A DNA stretch of 26,220 bases from DATDPM01 sp041498815 (GCA_041498815.1 JBGQJC010000036.1:1-26220), one strand, 5' to 3'. Shown: positions 1 to 7,602, counted from the first letter of the stretch. Program-made: numbers and translations. The notes: a model not told the origin generated them from the letters alone.

Positions 1-2
1 CC

Positions 3-1655
3 GGCGCTCAGGACCTCTCCGGTTACGGAAGCTGGACGCCCACCGCCGATTACGGGCCGGTCTGGTACCCGACTTCGGTTGCGGCGGACTGGGCGCCGTA
101 CCGCTACGGCCACTGGGCCTTTATCGCGCCCTGGGGCTGGACTTGGATCGACGACGCGCCGTGGGGCTTTGCCCCCTTCCATTACGGGCGCTGGGCCTTC
201 ATCGGCGACCGCTGGGGCTGGTGCCCGGGCGAACGCTTCGAACGCCCGGTCTATGCGCCGGCGCTGGTCGCCTTCATCGGCGGCGACGGCTTCGGCATTT
301 CGATCGGGATCGGCGAAAGCTTCGCCGCCGTGGGGTGGGTGCCGCTCGGCTTCCACGAGCCGTTCCATCCCTACTACCACGCGAGCCCGACCTATGTTCG
401 CAACGTCAACATCACCAACGTGACCAACATCACCAACATCACCGTCGTGAACAACAACGGGACGGCGGGCGGATTCGCCAACCGGCGGTTCGCGACCGTG
501 GTGCCGAGCGCCTCTTTCCGGGGCGGCGCGCCGGCGCAGCGTGCACACGTCACGCTGGCGAGCGGCGAGATCGAGCACGCCCGTGTCGCCGCGAACCTCG
601 ACGACCTCAGGCCCACGCGCGTGGCGCGGGCCGGAATCGCCGTGCCGGCCGCGGCCGACGCGGTGGTGCCGAAACCCGGAATCGAAGCCAAGGTCGCAAG
701 CGTACCGGTGACGGCTAATGCCGTGGATGCGAATAAGCACGGTGCGCCGGGCAACGGTCATGGCCCCGACTCGCTAACCGTGCCCAAGTCACCCGGTCCC
801 GCCTTCCGTGCCAATGCCCACGGAGCGGTTGCGGGATCGCAAGCCACCCTTAAGGGCCCGGCGCTCTCGCCGCGTCCCCAATCCCATCCGCAAGCGGGAT
901 CGCAGGCCAACGTGGAAACGGGGAATAGCCACGGGTCCGGTGCTCCCGAATCACAGACCAACGAATCCTTGGCCAAGCCGCAGCCTAAGGGTGCCCCCGG
1001 CCCGGCGATCGTCCATCACGGCCAGGGCAATCGATCCGGCACGCTCCAGGGCGCGCCTTCGGGCAATGAGGGTCCGATGCATCAACCGTCGGGATCGAAC
1101 CCGCAGACGGGTGCTTCGGCGGGACCCGCGATCGTTTCCCACGGCCGGAACGCGCATCCGGATAATTCTTCCGGCGCGCCTTCGGGCAATGAGGGTTTTG
1201 TGCATCAACCGTCGGGATTGAACCCGCAGCCGGGGGCTTCGGCGGGACCCGCGATCGTTTCCCACGGCCGGAACGCGAATCCCGGTATCTCGCCGAGTTC
1301 GCCGTCCGGCAACGGGCCGGCGGGTGCGGTGCACTCGCAATCCGAGCCAGGCCCACAGCCAGGCCCACAGCCAGGTGTTGCGACCGGCCAGCCGGTACCT
1401 CGTGGCGCGACCGCCCATGCGCAGACGCCGATGCAGCCTTCCGCCAAAACGCAGGCGGGCAATGCGCAACCCCATGTCCAAAAACCGTTTGTGCAGGTTC
1501 AGCACCCGGTGCAGTCGACCCACATCAAGCCGACGCCCCAGGGCTGGAAGCGCGAGGCGGCGCCGCAGCAAAACGGCGCCGTCCACAAACAGGCGCCCCA
1601 GCAGCAGACCCGCCGCCAGGGCGATCCGAATAGCCGGAGGAACGTCCAGGACTGA
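3..1655 (+). CDS. DUF6600-like protein with aromatic YxW/GxW motifs and Pro/Gly/Gln-rich repeat tail (5' partial)
   Basis: The reading frame is open from the window edge, so the true start lies upstream; an internal GTG at 330 is not convincing because strongly protein-like sequence precedes it. The first ~110 residues carry repeated aromatic motifs such as GHWAFIAPWGWTW, DDAPWGFAPFHYGRW and GDRWGWCPG, the pattern of DUF6600/YxWGxW-type proteins of proteobacteria. An Asn/Thr-rich patch (NITNVTNITNIT) follows, then a long low-complexity tail rich in Pro, Gly, Gln, Ser and His. The tail holds three imperfect copies of a 40-43 residue unit (990-1361) and a short PGPQPGPQPG run. No membrane segment is visible in the part present. 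It is probably exported to the periplasm or cell surface, but the signal peptide would be outside the window. A strong hairpin follows the stop. The family has no settled function. Confidence 0.75.
   Translation, partial: GAQDLSGYGSWTPTADYGPVWYPTSVAADWAPYRYGHWAFIAPWGWTWIDDAPWGFAPFHYGRWAFIGDRWGWCPGERFERPVYAPALVAFIGGDGFGISIGIGESFAAVGWVPLGFHEPFHPYYHASPTYVRNVNITNVTNITNITVVNNNGTAGGFANRRFATVVPSASFRGGAPAQRAHVTLASGEIEHARVAANLDDLRPTRVARAGIAVPAAADAVVPKPGIEAKVASVPVTANAVDANKHGAPGNGHGPDSLTVPKSPGPAFRANAHGAVAGSQATLKGPALSPRPQSHPQAGSQANVETGNSHGSGAPESQTNESLAKPQPKGAPGPAIVHHGQGNRSGTLQGAPSGNEGPMHQPSGSNPQTGASAGPAIVSHGRNAHPDNSSGAPSGNEGFVHQPSGLNPQPGASAGPAIVSHGRNANPGISPSSPSGNGPAGAVHSQSEPGPQPGPQPGVATGQPVPRGATAHAQTPMQPSAKTQAGNAQPHVQKPFVQVQHPVQSTHIKPTPQGWKREAAPQQNGAVHKQAPQQQTRRQGDPNSRRNVQD
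990..1361 (+). repeat. Tandem protein-coding repeat, ~41 residues (123 bp) per unit
   Basis: Three consecutive units start near 990, 1110 and 1233. Units 2 and 3 begin GASAGPAIVSHGRNA and are almost identical at DNA level over their first ~45 bases, exactly 123 bp apart. Units 1 and 2 share GAPSGNEG and HQPSG blocks, also 123 bp apart. Near-identical DNA indicates recent duplication by slippage or recombination, so copy number probably varies between strains. Confidence 0.85.
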
Positions 1656-1681
1656 CGCCTAAGCCGTCTTCCGGTTAGCCG

Positions 1682-1708
1682 CGCCGCGCGCGATCTTCGC
1701 GCGCGGCG
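1682..1708 (+). terminator. Hairpin after the DUF6600-like gene
   Basis: A perfect 12-bp GC-rich stem (1682-1693 with 1697-1708) closes a 3-nt loop, 27 bases after the stop codon. There is only a short T-rich stretch downstream (gttggtgcattt), so it is a terminator-like hairpin rather than a textbook intrinsic terminator. No gene on the minus strand needs it: the small gene at 1783 ends about 75 bases to the right and reads toward it, so it may serve both sides. Confidence 0.6.
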
Positions 1709-1782
1709 TTGGTGCATTTGGATGCCGCCGCATCGGCGAGACTCGTCTCTTTTCCGTTGGATGGGTTGCGCGCCGGAAGCGC

Positions 1783-1992
1783 CTAGGATCGGGCCGCCGA
1801 ATTCCGTGTGGGAACCGTCACCACGCGATCGACCCGAGCCGTTTCGAGCCGCGAGGCCTCTTCATCGTATTGCTTGGCGATCGATTCGAGCTCGCGGGCG
1901 ACGGTTTCCGAAACAAAACCGTGCGCCATCTTCCGGCAGCGCGCCGCTCTCTCGCGAAGCTGGGGGGCAGAGATCGCAAATTGCCGTTCCAT
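1783..1992 (-). CDS. Small helical protein of unknown function (paralogue of the next gene)
   Basis: A 69-residue protein. I placed the start at the ATG at 1992 because a cGAGGtg ribosome site sits just upstream on the minus strand, whereas the longer ORF has no convincing upstream signal. The sequence has the pattern LRERAARCRKMA then ARELESIAKQYDEEASRLE: two amphipathic helices rich in Arg and Glu, likely coiled coil and cytoplasmic. Small proteins of this kind (a RAxxCRxLA block followed by a LxxLAxxYExxA block) are frequent hypothetical proteins in alphaproteobacteria, and I know of no assigned function. The neighbouring gene at 2022-2207 is clearly a paralogue in the same orientation, 29 bases away. 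Confidence 0.7.
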   Translation of the reverse strand: MERQFAISAPQLRERAARCRKMAHGFVSETVARELESIAKQYDEEASRLETARVDRVVTVPTRNSAARS

Positions 1993-2021
1993 GTCACGCA
2001 CCTCGTGGCTTTGGCCGGTAT

Positions 2022-2207
2022 CTAACGCAGTTCCAATGCATGACCGCCGCGCACCGTCTCCAGCCGCTCGGCGTCGCCCTCGTACTCCTCGGCAATGGCC
2101 TCCAGTTCTTGCGCGATGCCGACCGAGGTTGCGCCGCGAGCCAAATCGCGGCACTGCACCGCTCTCTCCCGGAGCCGGGCGGCGCAGATCTTGGATTGCT
2201 CTTCCAT
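2022..2207 (-). CDS. Small helical protein of unknown function (paralogue of the previous gene)
   Basis: A 61-residue protein starting at the ATG at 2207, chosen because a strong AGGAG ribosome site lies 8 bases upstream. It aligns over its whole length with the 1783-1992 product: LRERAVQCRDLA against LRERAARCRKMA, and AQELEAIAEEYEGDAERLE against ARELESIAKQYDEEASRLE. The pair therefore arose by tandem duplication and has diverged substantially. The predicted structure is two charged helices with no membrane segment. It lies downstream of the phasin-like gene on the same strand, about 100 bases away, so co-transcription with the PHB genes is possible but unproven. Confidence 0.75.
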   Translation of the reverse strand: MEEQSKICAARLRERAVQCRDLARGATSVGIAQELEAIAEEYEGDAERLETVRGGHALELR

Positions 2208-2307
2208 GTCGATCTCCTGGTGGCTCTTGGAAAAACTCACGTCCGACGCACGCTCATTCGACTGAATCCGAACGCTTCACCGGTTGCGGGCTTCGCCGAA
2301 CCGCAAG

Positions 2308-2733
2308 CTACGCTTCCCGCCGTACCGGTTCCCTCTCGGGGGTGCCCTCCTCCTTGCGGGCTCGCGCCGCGCTTCGGCCGCTCTTGGCGATGTTCCGCGG
2401 CCAAGAGAAAACTTGTCCGCCGAGCGCCCGAAAATCCGCTTCGAGACGCTTCACGGCCCCTTCGGCCCATTCGCGCTGAACCTCGGTGGCGCTGGCAACG
2501 TCTTCGCAGCCAGTCAACCGCTCGAGCGCCTCGCACGCCGCTTCCGTGCCTTCGCGCCGCCGTTCCATCCATTCTACGACTGCCGGCGCCGCCGTCTTCA
2601 ACAACCCGGCCTGCCACCGGAGCCACACTTCAAGGGGCTGGACCGCCGTCTGCATGGTCTGACCGTTGAAGCCGGGAAAAACGGTAAAGCCGTACTCTCC
2701 GCCGCCTCCGTTACTCCGTGTTTTTCGCGTCAT
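2308..2733 (-). CDS. Phasin-like PHB granule-associated protein
   Basis: A 141-residue protein. The start is the ATG at 2733, preceded by an excellent AAGGAG ribosome site with 8-base spacing. Its middle part (QPLEVWLRWQAGLLKTAA, then WMERRREGTEAACEALERL and VQREWAEGAVKRLEADFRAL) is a set of long amphipathic helices without transmembrane segments, as in phasins, which coat polyhydroxybutyrate granules. The paired Trp/Leu-rich opening and 'E/A-L-x-x-C-x-D' style segment resemble the Phasin_2 family, but I cannot run a profile. The position supports the call: it is transcribed divergently from a PHA synthase through a 230-bp region with FNR-type boxes. A TATTAA -10 element (2824-2819, minus strand) lies about 33 bases from the box at 2848-2861. 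Alternative: an unrelated helical protein. Confidence 0.6.
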   Translation of the reverse strand: MTRKTRSNGGGGEYGFTVFPGFNGQTMQTAVQPLEVWLRWQAGLLKTAAPAVVEWMERRREGTEAACEALERLTGCEDVASATEVQREWAEGAVKRLEADFRALGGQVFSWPRNIAKSGRSAARARKEEGTPEREPVRREA

Positions 2734-2847
2734 GGCTTCTGCTCCTTTCCGTCTTCCGCGATCCAAGGACCGCGCCGCCGACTTTCGAGCTATTAATAAA
2801 CCTTCCCATTAACGCTAATTAATAAGCACAATCGGACGTCGTTAACC

Positions 2848-2861
2848 TTGACGTAGATCAA
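2848..2861. promoter_or_regulatory. FNR/FixK-type box (TTGACGTAGATCAA)
   Basis: The 14-mer matches the TTGAT-N4-ATCAA consensus with one mismatch, in the divergent region between the phasin-like gene and phaC. In the minus direction a TATTAA -10 element is centred about 33 bases away, the geometry of a class II (about -41.5) activated promoter. In the plus direction TATTGA at 2886-2891 is at a similar distance, so one box could serve both genes. Confidence 0.65.
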
Positions 2862-2887
2862 GAGCGCCGGACCGGCTTCAAGCCGTA

Positions 2888-2901
2888 TTGAGCTAGGTCA
2901 A
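2888..2901. promoter_or_regulatory. Second FNR/FixK-like box (TTGAGCTAGGTCAA)
   Basis: A TTGA-N6-TCAA dyad exactly 40 bases downstream of the first box. It departs from consensus at two positions, so it is weaker. It overlaps the possible phaC -10 region and the upstream candidate start at 2901. This argues that translation of phaC begins later, and that this site modulates rather than activates transcription. Confidence 0.45.
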
Positions 2902-2963
2902 TGCCGGCGCGGCCCGTTCGGGCAGTGTGTTTTTGTGCCGACGTAAAATTCGGGGCGCTGGCC

Positions 2964-4841
2964 ATGCGCAATGAAAGGAATATCCGAGTGGTAAGCCGGG
3001 TGCCGGCGCATTCGCCCGCGCCCGGCAAAGACGAACCGCGGATTGCCGCAACGGCGCCGGGGCGCGTCACGTGCGGGGCGCCCGGCATGCGTGCGCCGAT
3101 CGCCGACGAGCCGGCAACGGGCGATGCAAGAGCCGAGGTGCTCGACCGCCTGATGCACGCCTGGCAGGCGCGTTTCACTTCGTCCCTCTCGCCCGCCGCC
3201 TTGATGCTCGCCTTCGCGGATTGGGCGGCGCATCTGGCGAACGCCCCCGGCAAACAGGCGGCGCTGGTGGAAAAGGCGGTCCGCAAATGGGTGCGCTTTG
3301 CGCTTTACTTGTCGCGCACCTGCGCCAATCCCGAATGTGCGCCCTGCATCGAGCCGCTGCCCCAAGACCGGCGCTTCGCCGGCGCGGCCTGGCAACAACC
3401 GCCTTTCAACGCGATCTATCAGGCGTTCTTGCTGCAGCAGCAATGGTGGTACAACGCGACGACCGGGCTGCGCGGGGTTTCGGCCCAGCACGAGCGCATC
3501 GTCGAATTCACCATGCGCCAGATTCTCGATCTTTTCTCGCCCGCGAATTTCCCGTTCACCAATCCCGAGGTTCTGAATAAGACCATGGCCGAGGGCGGGC
3601 AAAATTTCGTCCGCGGAGCTCAATACTTCCTGGAGGATTGGGAACGCGCGGTGGCGGGCCGCAAGCCGGTCTTGAGCGAAGACTACCAGGTGGGGCGAAA
3701 CCTGGCGGTGACGCCGGGCAAGGTCGTCTACCGGAACGAGCTCATGGAGCTGATCCAATATGCGCCGACCACCGCGCGCGTGCATCCCGAGCCGGTGCTG
3801 ATCGTTCCCGCTTGGATCATGAAATACTACATCCTCGACCTGTCGGCTTCGAATTCTCTGGTCCGGTATCTCGTGGAGAACGGCTTCACGGTGTTCATGA
3901 TCTCATGGCGGAACCCGACCACGGAAGAGCGCGATCTCGGCATGGAGGATTACCGGCGGCTCGGCATCGGCGCCGCTCTCGATGCGGTCAATGCGATCTG
4001 CCCCGACCGCCCGGTGCATGCGGCCGGTTATTGCCTTGGCGGGACCCTGCTTTCGATCGCGGCCGCCGCCATGGCCCGCGACGGCGACGACCGGTTAAAA
4101 TCCATGACGCTGTTCGCGGCGCAGACCGATTTCACCGAGGCGGGCGAACTCATGCTGTTCACCGACGAAAGCCAGGTTGCCTATCTCGAAGACACGATGT
4201 GGGAGCAGGGATATCTCGATACCCGGCAAATGGCCGGGGCCTTTCAGCTGCTGCGTTCGAACGATCTGATCTGGTCGAAAGCGGTGCAGCAGTACTTGAA
4301 GGGCGAGCGCACCGGGATGAACGACCTCATGGCGTGGAACGCCGATGCGACGCGTCTGCCTTACCGCATGCATTCGGATTATTTGCGGCATCTGTTCATC
4401 GAAAACGACTTGGCGGAAGGACGACACCGCGTCGAAGGGCGGCCGGTCGCGCTCAAGGACATCCGTCTGCCGGTCTTCGCGGTCTCGACCCGCACCGACC
4501 ACGTGGCGCCCTGGCTTTCCGTCTACAAGATTCATCTGCTGACCGACACCTCCGTGACGTTCGTCCTGACCTCGGGCGGACACAACGCCGGCATCGTCAG
4601 CGAACCCGGTCATCCCGGCCGCCGTTATCAGATCGCCCACCGGCCGGGGGACGGCCGCTATGTCGATCCCGAGACCTGGGCGGCCGCGACGCCGGACTCC
4701 GAGGGGTCGTGGTGGCCGGAATGGGTAAAATGGCTGCGCGAACGTTCCGCGCAGGCGGTAGCGCCGCCGCCGATGGGCGCGCCCGACCGGGGCTATCCGG
4801 CCCTTGGCGACGCGCCGGGCCGCTATGTGTTGGAGCCGTGA
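2964..4841 (+). CDS. phaC: Class I polyhydroxyalkanoate (PHB) synthase
   Basis: This enzyme polymerises (R)-3-hydroxyacyl-CoA, usually 3-hydroxybutyryl-CoA, into PHB at the granule surface. From the ATG at 2964 the protein has 625 residues, slightly long for class I PhaC (usually ~560-600). The ATG at 2901 would add 21 residues but overlaps an FNR-like box. The catalytic triad is visible: Cys357 in the lipase-like box GYCLGG, Asp512 in RTDHVAP and His540 in SGGHNAG. Family motifs PPFNAIYQAFLL, TNPEVL, GQNFVRGA and PAWIMKYYILDL occur in the expected order, and the C-terminus has the YVDPETW/SWWPEW pattern. The first ~60 residues are poorly conserved and Pro/Ala-rich. It is divergent from a phasin-like gene and convergent with an FNR-type regulator 18 bases downstream. 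No phaA/phaB is seen here. Confidence 0.95.
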   Translation: MRNERNIRVVSRVPAHSPAPGKDEPRIAATAPGRVTCGAPGMRAPIADEPATGDARAEVLDRLMHAWQARFTSSLSPAALMLAFADWAAHLANAPGKQAALVEKAVRKWVRFALYLSRTCANPECAPCIEPLPQDRRFAGAAWQQPPFNAIYQAFLLQQQWWYNATTGLRGVSAQHERIVEFTMRQILDLFSPANFPFTNPEVLNKTMAEGGQNFVRGAQYFLEDWERAVAGRKPVLSEDYQVGRNLAVTPGKVVYRNELMELIQYAPTTARVHPEPVLIVPAWIMKYYILDLSASNSLVRYLVENGFTVFMISWRNPTTEERDLGMEDYRRLGIGAALDAVNAICPDRPVHAAGYCLGGTLLSIAAAAMARDGDDRLKSMTLFAAQTDFTEAGELMLFTDESQVAYLEDTMWEQGYLDTRQMAGAFQLLRSNDLIWSKAVQQYLKGERTGMNDLMAWNADATRLPYRMHSDYLRHLFIENDLAEGRHRVEGRPVALKDIRLPVFAVSTRTDHVAPWLSVYKIHLLTDTSVTFVLTSGGHNAGIVSEPGHPGRRYQIAHRPGDGRYVDPETWAAATPDSEGSWWPEWVKWLRERSAQAVAPPPMGAPDRGYPALGDAPGRYVLEP

Positions 4842-4859
4842 CGGGATGCGAAGCCGGAC

Positions 4860-5597
4860 CTAGAAGCCGGTTGCGATTTCGCGCAGCGCTTCGGGTTTGG
4901 CGAGCGAGATTCGCTTCTCGTCGAGAAGCTGGACCAAGCCCTGGGTCTTGAGCTGGGTGAGGGTGCGGCTCACCGTTTCGATGGTGAGGCCGAGGTAATC
5001 CGCCATATCGGTCCGATTCATCGGCAAGGAAACGGGATTGCCCGGCTGCCCGTGCCGGGCCGCGGCGTCCGACAGCATCAGCAGAAACGACACCAAGCGC
5101 TCACGCGCCGACTTTCGCCCCAACAGCACCATCTGGTCTTGCGCCGCCGCCAGCTCGTGGGACGCCATGCCGAGCAGCCGCTGCTCGAGCTTCGGCATCT
5201 CGTCGAGCAGGAGCTCGAGCTTGCGCCGCGGAAACCGGCAAAGCCGGGTCTCGGTCAGCGCCTCGGCGCTGTAGGCATAGGATTCGTTATGCGTCAGCCC
5301 GAGAAAATCGCCGGGAAAGAGGAAGCCGGTGATCTGGCGCCGGCCGTCGGGAAGGAGCTTGTAAATCTTTACCGCGCCTTCCCTCACGTTGAAAACATAT
5401 TGCGCCGGCTCGGTCTCGTCGAAGACCGTCTGGTGCGGCCCAATCTCGACCGTGCTCATGATGGAGACCAGCCGCTTTTGCTCGTCGGCATCGAGCGGCG
5501 CGCACGCGGAATAATCGCGCGCCGCACAGGTGTCGCAGGGATGCACGAGGTGCCGCGGATGCTGCTTGGCTTGCGTGTCCAAATTGAATCGGGGCAT
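4860..5597 (-). CDS. FNR/FixK-type Crp-family regulator with Fe-S cysteines
   Basis: A 245-residue Crp/Fnr-family regulator. The N-terminus has C21-x2-C24-x7-C32, and a fourth cysteine, C120, lies in the cyclic-nucleotide-like beta-barrel. This is the set expected for an oxygen-labile 4Fe-4S cluster as in FNR/FnrN/Anr; FixK proteins lack it. The barrel spans roughly residues 35-150 (PGDFLGL block), followed by a dimer helix and a C-terminal winged helix. The recognition helix reads IETVSRTL, and its ExxSR pattern specifies TTGAT-type half-sites. Matching boxes occur at 2848, 2888 and 6302, upstream of the phasin-like gene/phaC and hsp20. A TTGAT half-site near 5617 in its own upstream region is too weak to claim autoregulation. 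Which subgroup name (fnrN, aadR, anr) applies cannot be decided here. Confidence 0.9.
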   Translation of the reverse strand: MPRFNLDTQAKQHPRHLVHPCDTCAARDYSACAPLDADEQKRLVSIMSTVEIGPHQTVFDETEPAQYVFNVREGAVKIYKLLPDGRRQITGFLFPGDFLGLTHNESYAYSAEALTETRLCRFPRRKLELLLDEMPKLEQRLLGMASHELAAAQDQMVLLGRKSARERLVSFLLMLSDAAARHGQPGNPVSLPMNRTDMADYLGLTIETVSRTLTQLKTQGLVQLLDEKRISLAKPEALREIATGF

Positions 5598-5699
5598 TCC
5601 CAGCGCGCCACAACCGAATTGATATTAACCCCGAAGGATACATCCGAATTTGCCCGGAATCAAAGAAGCTTCCGGGGCCAAACGGGGTCATTAATCGCA

Positions 5700-6212
5700 T
5701 TACGTGGCGTCCGGTTTGGGACCGCCGTTCGCGCCCGGCCCGGCGCAGAGCCGCTTGAATCCGAGAACACCGTCACGTGAATATCCGTATTCCTCGAGCG
5801 ACGCCGCGACCCATTCGCGGTCGCGATCGGTGGGATTGAGCTCATCCGTCAACTCGGCACGGATTGCCTGGCAGCCGCTCTTCTGCGCTAGGTGCTCCAC
5901 GGCACCGGCGATCGATTCCCAGATCCGGTCGCGCCCCGGGAGGTTCGGCACGATGATGTTGTCGATACACAAAATGCGTCTCTCGTGGAGATCGTCGCGC
6001 ACTTCGAAATGGAACAAGCCAAGGATATATCCGGCCGCGTTTTGGATCGTCATCAGACCGTGGGGCCAATTGGGCGAATGCCACGCGACCTGGGGCCGGG
6101 CGAAACGGTTCCAGCGCTCAAGCGTGATGCCGGCCGCGATATTGCGCACGAGCGGATAGGCCTGGTCGATCGCGGCCTTATCAAGGAGCCGGGGCACCAA
6201 TGTTTCGTCCAT
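5700..6212 (-). CDS. Putative GNAT-like acetyltransferase
   Basis: A protein of about 170 residues. I prefer the ATG at 6212 (MDETLVPRLL) because a GAAGGGCG sequence precedes it; an ATG at 6239 would add nine Arg-rich residues. The order of elements resembles the GNAT fold: an N-terminal helix (AAIDQAYPLVRNI), beta strands around GYILGLFHFEVRDD and RILCIDNIIVP, then a PGRDRIWESIAGAVEHLAQ segment where an acetyl-CoA loop would lie. It closes with a C-terminal GYSRDGVLGFKR tail typical of the last strands. The acetyl-CoA motif itself is not canonical, so the family call is tentative and the substrate unknown. It is divergent from hsp20, and the FNR-type box at 6302 lies between the two genes. 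Confidence 0.5.
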   Translation of the reverse strand: MDETLVPRLLDKAAIDQAYPLVRNIAAGITLERWNRFARPQVAWHSPNWPHGLMTIQNAAGYILGLFHFEVRDDLHERRILCIDNIIVPNLPGRDRIWESIAGAVEHLAQKSGCQAIRAELTDELNPTDRDREWVAASLEEYGYSRDGVLGFKRLCAGPGANGGPKPDAT

Positions 6213-6301
6213 GACGGTGCGCGCCCTTCGCTGCAGCATGCTTGCCAGCCGTTCGATGCGAATAGCCCATGATTTATGTCACTGATGCGAGCAGGACTGA
6301 T

Positions 6302-6315
6302 TTGACCCAGATCAA
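6302..6315. promoter_or_regulatory. FNR/FixK-type box upstream of hsp20 (TTGACCCAGATCAA)
   Basis: One mismatch to TTGAT-N4-ATCAA. Its centre lies about 32 bases upstream of a TAATTT -10-like element (6338-6343), the class II activation spacing, and about 75 bases upstream of the hsp20 ATG. It shares the same TTGAC/ATCAA halves as the box at 2848, which suggests one regulator acts on both. Confidence 0.65.
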
Positions 6316-6382
6316 TGTGCGGCGCCCCGGCCGCGATTAATTTGCCTTCAAAGATTGCGAATCAAAATACGGAGGATTCAAC

Positions 6383-6862
6383 ATGTTGCGCTTGCTGACG
6401 CCCTTTGGCCGCCGCAGCGAACTCTCCGCGGCCGAAAATCCGATTCTGTCGCTGCAAAGGCAGATGACCCGTTTGCTCGATGACGTGTTTCCCGGTTATC
6501 TGGCGCCGGGAAATAGCACGGCTATCCTTATGCCGTCGATGGACGTGAAGGAGACGGACAAGACGTTCGAGATCGAAGCGGAATTGCCCGGCGTCGAGGA
6601 GAAGGATATTCAAGTGACCTTCGAGGACGGGGTTCTCACCGTCAAAGGCGAGAAAAAGGCGGAAATGGAAGAGTCGGACGCCGGCTACTACATGTCCGAA
6701 CGCAGCTACGGCTCGTTCCTGCGCTCCCTCGAGCTCCCGCCCGGCATCGATGCCGAGAAGATCGCGGCGAAATTCGACAAGGGTGTGCTCAAGGTAACGC
6801 TCCCCAAGCTCGCCGAATCGCGGGCCACGGCCAAGAAGATCGAGGTCAAGCCCGGGAATTAG
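6383..6862 (+). CDS. Small heat-shock protein, Hsp20/alpha-crystallin family
   Basis: A 159-residue ATP-independent holdase chaperone that binds unfolding proteins in the cytoplasm. The start follows a clear GGAGG ribosome site. The alpha-crystallin domain covers roughly residues 50-145, with the signature strands MDVKETDKTFEIEAELPGV, GVLTVKGEKK and the hallmark GVLKVTLPK near its end. A C-terminal IEV tripeptide (KKIEVKPGN) matches the I-x-I/V oligomerisation motif. The short N-terminal arm (ILSLQRQMTRLLDDVF) is typical of class A bacterial sHsps. An FNR-type box and -10 element sit upstream, and a strong hairpin follows. Small Hsps have been found on PHB granules in some bacteria, so sharing a regulator with phaC and the phasin would make sense, but this is inference. 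Confidence 0.93.
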   Translation: MLRLLTPFGRRSELSAAENPILSLQRQMTRLLDDVFPGYLAPGNSTAILMPSMDVKETDKTFEIEAELPGVEEKDIQVTFEDGVLTVKGEKKAEMEESDAGYYMSERSYGSFLRSLELPPGIDAEKIAAKFDKGVLKVTLPKLAESRATAKKIEVKPGN

Positions 6863-6868
6863 AACAGG

Positions 6869-6902
6869 GGCGCCGGGGCGATTCGAGAATCGTTCCGGCG
6901 CC
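6869..6902 (+). terminator. Hairpin terminator after hsp20
   Basis: The outer stem GGCGCCGG (6869-6876) pairs with CCGGCGCC (6895-6902). Two G-U pairs and an inner CGATT/AATCG stem extend it to about 15 bp with a 4-nt loop. It starts seven bases after the hsp20 stop and is followed by gttatta. Confidence 0.7.
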
Positions 6903-7014
6903 GTTATTAGTTCCCGTGACCTCCGCATCGCCGCGATCCCCGCGGTGCGGAGCATATTTTTTATGCGGCGGCGCTCCCGCGCCGGCGCAGGTGCACTCCG
7001 AGGCAAAACCGCGG

Positions 7015-7602
7015 TCAGCGCTTGTAGAGCCCGATCAGGCTTGCGCTCGCCAGCGCACGACCGCGCGCGGCCGCCAACACTTGCGCGCAGTTTGCTGCCT
7101 GCGGCAACTTCAGCTGCGCGGCCGGCAAGGCGAAGAGATCGAAATGGTAATGGTGGACGCCGTGCCCGTGCGGCGGACAGGGCCCTTTGTAACCGGCCTC
7201 GCCGAAGTCGTTGACCGCCTGGCGCGCGCCCTCGGCTTCGGCGCCCTTCGGAAACCCCTCGCCCAGCACCTCGCGGTCGCCCGGAAGATCATAGATCGCC
7301 CAGTGGTGGAACGCGCCGCCCGGCGCGTCGGGATCGTAGCAAACGAGGGCAAAGCTCTCGGTTCCGTCCGGCGCCCCCGACCACGACAGCGCCGGAGAGA
7401 GATTGGCGCCGTCGCAAGCGAAACGGGCCGGGATGGTCTCGCCGTCGGCAAAACCCGCGGACGACAAGGCGAGCCCGGCCCCCTGGTTCATCGTCACCCG
7501 GGCAAAACTCGAAACCGGGAACAGCGCCGCCGCCGATGCGCCCAATGTTATCTGCGCCGCCCGAACAATGACCAGCCGCCGCGATACCATCGTCTTGCTC
7601 AT
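7015..7602 (-). CDS. Exported YbhB/YbcL-type PEBP (Raf-kinase-inhibitor-like) protein
   Basis: A 195-residue protein of the phosphatidylethanolamine-binding (PEBP) superfamily. The start at 7602 is preceded by GGGAG with suitable spacing; the open frame further upstream runs into the tRNA gene and cannot be coding. Residues 1-34 form a signal peptide, with SRRLVIV (possibly Tat-like) followed by a hydrophobic Ala-rich core and an SSFA-R cleavage site, so it acts in the periplasm. The PEBP ligand-site motifs are present: DPDAPGG (90-96) with HHW (99-101), and GPCPPHGHGVHHYHF at about 142-156. Bacterial members have no agreed substrate. It lies directly downstream of tRNA-Leu on the same strand. 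Confidence 0.88.
   Translation of the reverse strand: MSKTMVSRRLVIVRAAQITLGASAAALFPVSSFARVTMNQGAGLALSSAGFADGETIPARFACDGANLSPALSWSGAPDGTESFALVCYDPDAPGGAFHHWAIYDLPGDREVLGEGFPKGAEAEGARQAVNDFGEAGYKGPCPPHGHGVHHYHFDLFALPAAQLKLPQAANCAQVLAAARGRALASASLIGLYKR

Noticed and set aside
2901..2963. ATG at 2901 as the phaC start
   Set aside because: It would overlap the second FNR-like box and lengthen an already long protein with unconserved sequence. Not fully excluded.
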